Origin: an uncultured Actinomycetes bacterium
GTDB taxonomy: Bacteria; Actinomycetota; Actinomycetes; S36-B12; UBA5976
Reading direction: 5' to 3'
NCBI GenBank assembly: GCA_903951185.1
Contig: CAJBBC010000015.1
Location: 1-12,507 of the forward strand
DNA: 12,507 bases
Shown here piece by piece: positions 6,458-12,507 of the stretch. Below the pieces are notes generated by a model that ran no database searches, had not been told where the DNA came from, and saw nothing but the letters and a program-made list of their open reading frames with translations. The first letter of the stretch is position 1. Every line of letters starts with the position of its first letter. Both the position numbers and the translations under genes were made by a program.

Positions 6458-9319
6458 TTACTTCTGCTTTGGCTTAACAGGCGCCTTCAACAGTGGAGCC
6501 AAGTAGCGTCCAGTATGACTTTGGGCGACCTTTGCGACTTGTTCAGGTGTGCCAGTGGCTAAAACTTGTCCACCACCTGAACCACCTTCCGGTCCCATGT
6601 CGATAACCCAATCCGCTGTTTTAATGACATCAAGATTATGTTCGATAACTAAAACTGTATTTCCTTTTTCGACTAACGAGTGCAGCACAATTAATAATTT
6701 GCGCACATCTTCGAAATGTAAGCCGGTCGTAGGTTCATCTAGTACATAAACAGTTTTACCTGTTGAACGTTTCTGTAATTCAGTTGATAATTTCACGCGC
6801 TGAGCTTCGCCACCACTTAAGGTAGTGGCTGGTTGGCCTAAGCGGACATAACCCAAGCCGACATCGACCAGAGTCTGCATATGCCTGGCAATTGTGGTGA
6901 TCGGCGCAAAGAATTCCAAAGCCTCTTCGATCGGCATATTTAAGACATCCGCAATAGTTTTTCCTTTGTAGTGCACCTCAAGAGTTTCGCGGTTATATCT
7001 AGCGCCATGACAGACTTCACACGGCACATAGACATCGGGTAAGAAATTCATTTCAATTTTTAGAGTGCCATCACCAGAACATGATTCACAGCGACCGCCT
7101 TTAACGTTAAATGAAAAGCGGCCCTGTAAATATCCACGCATTTTGGCTTCTTGAGTTTCGGCAAATAGTTTTCGGATGTGGTCAAAAACTCCGGTGTATG
7201 TTGCTGAATTCGAACGTGGTGTTCGGCCAATTGGACTTTGGTCAACGTGCACGACTTTATCGAGTTGGTCAATACCAATTACTTTTTTATGCCGACCTGG
7301 AACTGTTCGCGCTCTATTTAAATCGCGAGCTAGCACGTTATACAAAATGTCATTTACTAAAGTTGATTTTCCAGAACCAGAAACGCCAGTTATTGCCACA
7401 AAATTACCAAGTGGAAAATCAACTGTTATATCTTTTAAGTTATGTTCGGCAGCGCCAGTAACAGTCAATTTACGTTTTGGATCTTGGCCCCGGCGAACTT
7501 TAGGCACTTCAATAGATTTCTTACCAGACAAATACTGACCAGTAAGTGACTCTTTTGAAGCCAATAAATCTTCATAAGAGCCACTAACTACAACTTTGCC
7601 ACCATGTTCTCCTGCCCCGGGACCTATATCAACTATCCAATCGGCGGTTTTGATGGTGTCTTCATCGTGTTCAACCACAATGAGGGTATTACCTAAATCT
7701 CGAAGTCGAACTAAAGTTTCAATTAACCTGTGGTTATCTCGCTGATGTAAACCAATACTTGGTTCATCGAGTACATAAAGTACACCCACTAAACCAGAGC
7801 CAATTTGCGTGGCTAATCGAATACGTTGCGCTTCACCGCCGGCAAGTGACCCAGCGGAACGGTCAAGAGACAGGTAATCCAGGCCAACATCAACTAGGAA
7901 AGCTAATCTTTCATTTACTTCTTTTAGTACACGATCAGCAATAGCTTTTTCACGTGCAGATAGTTTCAAATCTTTCAGAAATGTTGCGCACTCACCTATT
8001 GGTAATTCAGCAACTTGTGCAATGTTCTTCCCGCTCAAAGTTACGGCTAAAATAAGTGGCTTAAGTCTGGCTCCGTTACATGAAGGACACGGCACTTCTC
8101 GCATGTAACCTTCGAGTTTTTCTCGTGACGAATCACTTTCAGTTTCATCAAGTTTGCGCTCTAGGTAGGTAACTACGCCCTCAAAACCACTCGAATACGA
8201 CCTTTGTCGACCATATCGATTTTTGTACTTAACATGAACCTCATGGTCATGACCGTAAAGTAATGCATTCTTTGCTTTGGCTGGGAGTTTCTCCCAAGGC
8301 ACTGTCGTCTTGAACCCTAAATCTTTTCCTAGTGCAGCTACTAATCTATGGAAGTAATCAAAGATGTGGCCTGATGCCCAAGGTGCAATAGCTCCCTCTT
8401 CAAGAGACAAAGTTGGATCTGGAATAACTAAGTCCGGATCAACTTCTTTTTTATTGCCCAGGCCCGTACATTCGGGGCAAGCCCCAAATGGCGAGTTAAA
8501 TGAAAATGACCGTGGCTCTAATTCTTCGAACTGATTACCATCATTTAAACAAACTAGATGTTCGCTGAAAATACGTTCACGTTCTGGATCATCTTCAGCG
8601 CGATCCACAAAATCTAGGATTACTAAACCGCCACCAAGTCGTAATGAAGTTTCAATGCTGTCAGTGATACGTCTAGTGGCATCTGGTTTAACTGCCAGTC
8701 TGTCGACTACAACTTCAATAGTGTGCTTTTCTTGTTTCTTAAGTTTTGGTACTTCTTCAAGTCCATAAACCACACCATCAACTCGAGCACGAGCAAAACC
8801 TTGCGATTGCAAGCTTCGAAACAGATCTACATACTCACCTTTTCGATCACGAATAATTGGCGCAAGTACTTGAAATTTTGTACCAGCTTTTATTTCTAAG
8901 ATTCGGTCAACTATTTGTTGCGGTGATTGTCTAAAGATCGGATCACCACAGTCTGGACAGTGTGGTTTTCCAGCACGAGCAAATAAGAGGCGTAGGTAAT
9001 CATAAACCTCAGTGATCGTACCTACCGTCGAACGCGGGTTACGGTTAGTTGATTTTTGATCAATTGAAACAGCTGGCGAAAGACCTTCGATGAAATCCAC
9101 ATCAGGTTTATCCATTTGGCCCAAGAACTGTCGAGCATATGCCGAGAGCGATTCCACATAACGCCGTTGTCCCTCAGCAAAAATTGTGTCAAAAGCTAAA
9201 GACGATTTTCCTGAACCGGATAGACCGGTAAAAACGATCAAGGCATCTCTAGGCAGGTCGAGGCTGACGTTCTTTAAATTATGTTCCCGAGCACCTCGGA
9301 TAATTAGTCTTTCAACCAC
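6458..9319 (-). CDS. uvrA: Excinuclease ABC subunit A
   Basis: UvrA is the dimeric ABC-type ATPase that finds helix-distorting damage and loads UvrB. It has 953 residues, full length. The first ATPase half has Walker A GLSGSGKS (32-39), signature LAGGEAQRIRLA (492-503) and Walker B YVLDEP (515-520). The second half has GVSGSGKS (645-652), LSGGEAQRVKL (834-844) and YVLDEP (858-863). Cysteine pairs are at 121/124, 281/284, 411/414, 744/747 and 767/770. The last two form the essential C-terminal zinc module. The 253-284 zinc module has only Cys257 in its first pair, because position 260 is Asp. The start is GTG at 9319, which aligns with the usual beginning of actinobacterial UvrA. No Shine-Dalgarno is visible in the 9 bases after the upstream stop, so coupling to the terC gene before it is likely. 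Confidence 0.98.
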   Translation of the reverse strand: MVERLIIRGAREHNLKNVSLDLPRDALIVFTGLSGSGKSSLAFDTIFAEGQRRYVESLSAYARQFLGQMDKPDVDFIEGLSPAVSIDQKSTNRNPRSTVGTITEVYDYLRLLFARAGKPHCPDCGDPIFRQSPQQIVDRILEIKAGTKFQVLAPIIRDRKGEYVDLFRSLQSQGFARARVDGVVYGLEEVPKLKKQEKHTIEVVVDRLAVKPDATRRITDSIETSLRLGGGLVILDFVDRAEDDPERERIFSEHLVCLNDGNQFEELEPRSFSFNSPFGACPECTGLGNKKEVDPDLVIPDPTLSLEEGAIAPWASGHIFDYFHRLVAALGKDLGFKTTVPWEKLPAKAKNALLYGHDHEVHVKYKNRYGRQRSYSSGFEGVVTYLERKLDETESDSSREKLEGYMREVPCPSCNGARLKPLILAVTLSGKNIAQVAELPIGECATFLKDLKLSAREKAIADRVLKEVNERLAFLVDVGLDYLSLDRSAGSLAGGEAQRIRLATQIGSGLVGVLYVLDEPSIGLHQRDNHRLIETLVRLRDLGNTLIVVEHDEDTIKTADWIVDIGPGAGEHGGKVVVSGSYEDLLASKESLTGQYLSGKKSIEVPKVRRGQDPKRKLTVTGAAEHNLKDITVDFPLGNFVAITGVSGSGKSTLVNDILYNVLARDLNRARTVPGRHKKVIGIDQLDKVVHVDQSPIGRTPRSNSATYTGVFDHIRKLFAETQEAKMRGYLQGRFSFNVKGGRCESCSGDGTLKIEMNFLPDVYVPCEVCHGARYNRETLEVHYKGKTIADVLNMPIEEALEFFAPITTIARHMQTLVDVGLGYVRLGQPATTLSGGEAQRVKLSTELQKRSTGKTVYVLDEPTTGLHFEDVRKLLIVLHSLVEKGNTVLVIEHNLDVIKTADWVIDMGPEGGSGGGQVLATGTPEQVAKVAQSHTGRYLAPLLKAPVKPKQK

Positions 9320-9328
9320 AGGGTAATG

Positions 9329-10321
9329 CTAGCTTCGCGAGTCGTCGTGACTATCAGTGAGTCGACCAGCATGTGCTTTAGCGGTTGGGTCTTTCTTAGA
9401 CTTCAACAAACTAGCCACTGTGGCTATCACCAGAATAGATGCAATAACAATCAAACTGAAGTTAGTCGAAATCTTTGGTACCCATTCATAAAGTTCATGG
9501 AAATAAATCATCACAAGTTTGATGCCAATAAATATCAGGATGAACGCAAGACCAAGTGACAGATAAATTAACTTGTCTAGTAGGCCCTTCAGTAAGAAGT
9601 AAAGTGCACGTAAACCTAATAGAGCGAAAGCATTAGCCGAAAAGACTAAAAACGGTTCGCTAGTAACTCCGAAAGTTGCCGGTATTGAATCCAACGCAAA
9701 AAGAAGATCAGTACTGGCTATGGCGATGATCACTAGGAACATCGGAGTTGCATACCGCTTTCCGGCCTTTTTAATGAATAGTTTTTCTTCATGGAATTCA
9801 TCAGTCACCGGCATGACGCGGCGAACTAGCCGCACCATTCGATTGTCGTCTGTATCGGGATCTTCGTCCCAGTGCTGGTACAACTTAACACCAGTCCAAA
9901 TCAGAATGGCTCCGAAAATTACAAATGTAAAAGCAAATGACTCAAGTGCTGCAGCGCCAATCGCAATGAAAACACCACGCATAACTAGGGCCAGTAAAAC
10001 ACCAATCATTAAAATGCGTTGATGGAATTTACTTGGTACAGCAAATTGCGTCAGGATAATGACAAAAACAAATAAGTTGTCGACTGAAAGTGACTTCTCA
10101 ACCAGGTAAGCAGCAAAGTATTCAGTTCCGAACGTTGAACCAAATTCACGGGTTACCCAGACGCCAAATGCAACTGCAATTGCAATATAGAAGATTGACC
10201 AAAACACAGCTTCTTTGAACATCACATCATGCGGTTTACGGCTTACGGTGACGAAATCAAGCACGATCAAAAATGCAATTACGGCACCAAGCGTTAACCA
10301 AATACTTAAATCAACGTTCAT
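9329..10321 (-). CDS. TerC-family membrane protein, second copy (probable metal/Mn exporter)
   Basis: A 330-residue integral membrane protein of the TerC/Alx family. Studied members (Alx in E. coli, MeeF/MeeY in Bacillus) export manganese and help load metal onto secreted enzymes; older links are to tellurite resistance. I count about nine hydrophobic segments, including 5-27, 38-58, 80-95, 103-122, 126-146, 192-209, 251-272 and 286-306. The two family motifs are SLSVDNLFVF (77-86, Asp81) and TDLLFALDSIPA (204-215, Asp205 and Asp211), with conserved acidic residues inside membrane segments. A very acidic loop (WDEDPDTDD, 151-159) separates the halves. The ATG overlaps the preceding paralogue by 11 bases and has AGGA at 10331-10334. 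The substrate is inferred from the family, not visible, and no yybP-ykoY-type manganese riboswitch can fit at this junction. Confidence 0.92.
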   Translation of the reverse strand: MNVDLSIWLTLGAVIAFLIVLDFVTVSRKPHDVMFKEAVFWSIFYIAIAVAFGVWVTREFGSTFGTEYFAAYLVEKSLSVDNLFVFVIILTQFAVPSKFHQRILMIGVLLALVMRGVFIAIGAAALESFAFTFVIFGAILIWTGVKLYQHWDEDPDTDDNRMVRLVRRVMPVTDEFHEEKLFIKKAGKRYATPMFLVIIAIASTDLLFALDSIPATFGVTSEPFLVFSANAFALLGLRALYFLLKGLLDKLIYLSLGLAFILIFIGIKLVMIYFHELYEWVPKISTNFSLIVIASILVIATVASLLKSKKDPTAKAHAGRLTDSHDDSRS

Positions 10322-11363
10322 TATTATTTGTCCTATTTATTTCATCTAGATGTTCAAGGGCTTCCCCGCGATGTTCGCGAGATTCTTCCAAAGCTTGATT
10401 CAAATCAGAATCCCGAACTAGCGATGGATCACGCTTAACCGCAAGTAAACTTGCCAGCACTGTGATTCCTAGAGTTACTGCAATCACACTTAGACTAAAA
10501 CTAATTGATATTGTCGGTACTTGCACATCGGTTGTCTCGTGCAATGCTTCAAAGAGTAATTTAATGGAAATAAAGCCCAGAATAATTGCCAAACCCTTGG
10601 GTAAGTAAATGATTTTGGCTAACAAACCATCAAGTAAGAAATAAAGTTGCCGCAGCCCCATCAAGGCGAATGCGTTCGCTGTGAAAACTAAATATGGCTC
10701 TTTAGTTAAACCCAAAACTGCTGGAATTGAATCAAGGGCAAAAAGTAAATCAGTTGTGCCAACTGCGACAATTACAAGAAACATTGGCGTTATGAATCGC
10801 TTGCCATTTACTTTAATTATTGATTTTGCACCGTGATATTCACGCACAGTTGGTAAAACCCGTTCAATAACCCGAATGAAAGCATTTCCTTCAGGATCAG
10901 GTTCTTCATCATGGGATCGCCAAACTGAAATCGCGGTATAGAAAAGGAAGGCAGCAAATACATAAAAAGTTGCTGCAAATTTATGTATTGCGGCGGCGCC
11001 AAGCACAATCAAGATCCCACGCAGAACTATGGCGATCAAAACACCAATCAATAAAACTCGATGCTTCTGCGCAGCTGGAACTCCGAATGATGCCATCAAC
11101 ACAATGAATACAAATAAGTTGTCGACTGACAAACTATATTCAGTAACCCAACCGGCTAAAAATTCTTGACCGTATTGCGCACCATAGTAATTCCAGACAA
11201 AAACAGCGAAAATCAATGCTGCAAATACATACACAGTCACCCAGCGTGCTGCTTCTTTTGTGGTAAATGAATGGGGCCGGGCATCTACAACTAACAAGTC
11301 GATTGCAAAAATTGCCAGGAGTGTCAGTAGCGAAATAATCCATACAGTTGTGGTTACTTCCAC
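10311..11363 (-). CDS. TerC-family membrane protein, first copy (probable metal/Mn exporter)
   Basis: A 350-residue paralogue of the next gene. A hand ungapped alignment of the first 280 residues gives roughly 48% identity, weakest in the first 30 residues and highest in 190-250. It keeps SLSVDNLFVF (77-86) and TDLLFALDSIPA (204-215) with Asp81, Asp205 and Asp211, and has the same hydrophobic profile and an acidic central loop (HDEEPDPEG, 151-159). It differs in a longer, strongly charged C-terminal tail (about 310-350), predicted cytoplasmic. The start is GTG at 11363, sharing its first base with the uvrB stop (TAGTG), with GGAG about 11 bases upstream. A terC gene beside uvrB is common in actinobacteria, so this copy is likely the ancestral one; that is inference. 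Manganese export is the best family-based guess. Confidence 0.92.
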   Translation of the reverse strand: MEVTTTVWIISLLTLLAIFAIDLLVVDARPHSFTTKEAARWVTVYVFAALIFAVFVWNYYGAQYGQEFLAGWVTEYSLSVDNLFVFIVLMASFGVPAAQKHRVLLIGVLIAIVLRGILIVLGAAAIHKFAATFYVFAAFLFYTAISVWRSHDEEPDPEGNAFIRVIERVLPTVREYHGAKSIIKVNGKRFITPMFLVIVAVGTTDLLFALDSIPAVLGLTKEPYLVFTANAFALMGLRQLYFLLDGLLAKIIYLPKGLAIILGFISIKLLFEALHETTDVQVPTISISFSLSVIAVTLGITVLASLLAVKRDPSLVRDSDLNQALEESREHRGEALEHLDEINRTNNNER

Positions 11364-12507
11364 TATTTACTCTTCTCCATACCTGAATCCAACATTTGCC
11401 TTAACTCTCGCTTCAAATCAGAAACTTCATCTCGAAGCCGAGCAGCTAACTCAAATTGTAATTCACTAGCTGCTGTATGCATTTGAGTGGATAGCTGTTC
11501 AATTAAATCGGCTAAATCTCGTGCTGGCACAGTCTGGTAAGAATCACGTGCGTACATCGGATCTTTCAGTTTCTTGCCAACTCCAGCGAGAAACTCTTCG
11601 TTATCTGCATCTTCTCTTATGATCAAGTCCGTAATGTCCGCAATCTTCTTACGTAATGGTGTTGGATCTATACCGTGTTTTGTGTTGTAAGCAACTTGTT
11701 TTTCACGTCGTCGATTTGTTTCATCAATTGCCACCCGCATTGAATCTGTAATCTTGTCTGCATACATGTGAACTTGACCCGAAACATTTCGAGCAGCGCG
11801 ACCAATTGTTTGAATTAAGCTGCGTTCGCTCCGCAAAAAGCCTTCTTTATCCGCATCTAGAATTGCCACCAGTGAAACTTCTGGTAAGTCCAAACCTTCA
11901 CGAAGTAAATTGATTCCGATTAACACGTCATACTCACCAAGTCGAAGTTCGCGGAGTAGCTCAACTCGACGCAGAGTATCCACTTCGGAATGTAAGTAGC
12001 GAACCCTAATCCCCTGCTCTAAGAAATAGTCTGTTAAATCTTCGGACATTTTCTTTGTCAGAGTTGTGACTAGAACACGTTCATTTTTTTCGGCACGTAA
12101 ACGAATTTCATGCATTAAGTCATCAATCTGACCTTTGGACGGTTTAACGATAATTTCAGGATCGATTAATCCAGTTGGTCTAATAACTTGCTCAACAACA
12201 TCACCTTGTACTTTTTCAATTTCATATTTTCCAGGCGTGGCTGATAAGTAAACAGTTTGGGTAATTCGATCTAAGAATTCTTCGAATTTAAGTGGTCTGT
12301 TATCAAGGGCACTTGGTAAACGGAACCCATGATCTACTAAAGTACGTTTTCGCGAAGCATCTCCGTTATACATCGCGCCTATTTGTGAAACTGTGACGTG
12401 GCTTTCGTCGATAACTAAGAGAAAATCTTCGGGGAAATAATCCAGTAGACAGTTAGGCGCAGTTCCAGCCTCTCGACCGTCAATATGCCGCGAGTAATTC
12501 TCAATGC
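11363..12507 (-). CDS. uvrB: Excinuclease ABC subunit B, C-terminal part (cut by window edge)
   Basis: UvrB is the damage-verifying helicase-like subunit that receives DNA from UvrA and recruits UvrC. The last 380 codons are present; by comparison with E. coli, where the DESH box is near residue 338, about 305 residues including Walker A and the beta-hairpin lie beyond the window. The visible frame runs to the edge, well before the first in-frame ATG at 12373, which is not the true start. In window numbering, the motif II box DESH is at 33-36, YLSATPGKYE at 86-95, the helicase C-terminal motif INLLREGLDLPEV at 198-210, and motif VI QTIGRAARN at 232-240. A UVR domain (about 335-370) matches the one in UvrC and mediates their contact. 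It ends in TAG overlapping the GTG of the first terC gene. Confidence 0.98.
   Translation of the reverse strand, partial: IENYSRHIDGREAGTAPNCLLDYFPEDFLLVIDESHVTVSQIGAMYNGDASRKRTLVDHGFRLPSALDNRPLKFEEFLDRITQTVYLSATPGKYEIEKVQGDVVEQVIRPTGLIDPEIIVKPSKGQIDDLMHEIRLRAEKNERVLVTTLTKKMSEDLTDYFLEQGIRVRYLHSEVDTLRRVELLRELRLGEYDVLIGINLLREGLDLPEVSLVAILDADKEGFLRSERSLIQTIGRAARNVSGQVHMYADKITDSMRVAIDETNRRREKQVAYNTKHGIDPTPLRKKIADITDLIIREDADNEEFLAGVGKKLKDPMYARDSYQTVPARDLADLIEQLSTQMHTAASELQFELAARLRDEVSDLKRELRQMLDSGMEKSK

Noticed and set aside
7211..7225. CGAAC-N5-GTTCG inverted repeat resembling an actinobacterial LexA box.
   Set aside because: The spacer is 5 bases where the known box (TCGAAC-N4-GTTCGA) has 4, and it lies deep inside uvrA codons, not before a gene. 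No SOS box was seen upstream of uvrA.
10322..11370. A manganese riboswitch (yybP-ykoY type) controlling the terC genes.
   Set aside because: Both terC genes overlap the gene before them, leaving no untranslated leader in which such an RNA could sit.

Overview
The window is a solid block of housekeeping genes, all on the minus strand. In transcription order they are uvrB (3' part), two tandem terC-family genes, uvrA, uvrC, rapZ, yvcK, whiA, gap and pgk (5' part). There is no tRNA, rRNA, CRISPR array, insertion sequence or phage gene, and no gene-free stretch over about 100 bases. Several features point to an actinobacterium: whiA itself, the rapZ-yvcK-whiA cluster joined to uvrC upstream and gap-pgk downstream, the RapZ P-loop with Arg in place of Lys, and the SDGFGVVHR signature in PGK. 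The DNA is clearly A+T-richer than in classical high-GC actinomycetes, and the spacing is very compact. A small-genome freshwater actinobacterium of the Nanopelagicales (acI, Planktophila/Nanopelagicus) type would fit, but that is an inference from composition and gene order and not a proven identification.

Layout from transcription start to end. (1) 12507-11363: the last 380 codons of uvrB. (2) 11363-9329: two TerC-family membrane proteins, paralogues of each other, placed between uvrB and uvrA. (3) 9319-4592: uvrA and uvrC, which complete the UvrABC nucleotide-excision repair set. (4) 4595-1793: rapZ, yvcK and whiA, a small regulatory cluster for RNA or nucleotide-sugar signalling, carbon/envelope homeostasis and cell division or development. 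(5) 1692-1792: the only real intergenic region. It has an alternating inverted-repeat array and a possible weak promoter. (6) 1691-1: gap and pgk, lower glycolysis.

From uvrB to whiA every junction is either overlapping (1, 11, 4 and 23 bases), directly abutting (TAAATG twice) or 9 bases apart. One long translationally coupled transcript is therefore likely, with a possible second start in front of gap. The genes look intact, without frameshifts; uvrB and pgk are cut only by the window edges. I found no previously undescribed system. The observations most worth checking are the TTGG/CCAA repeat array before gap, the tandem TerC pair inside the uvr block, and the degenerate first zinc module of UvrA.
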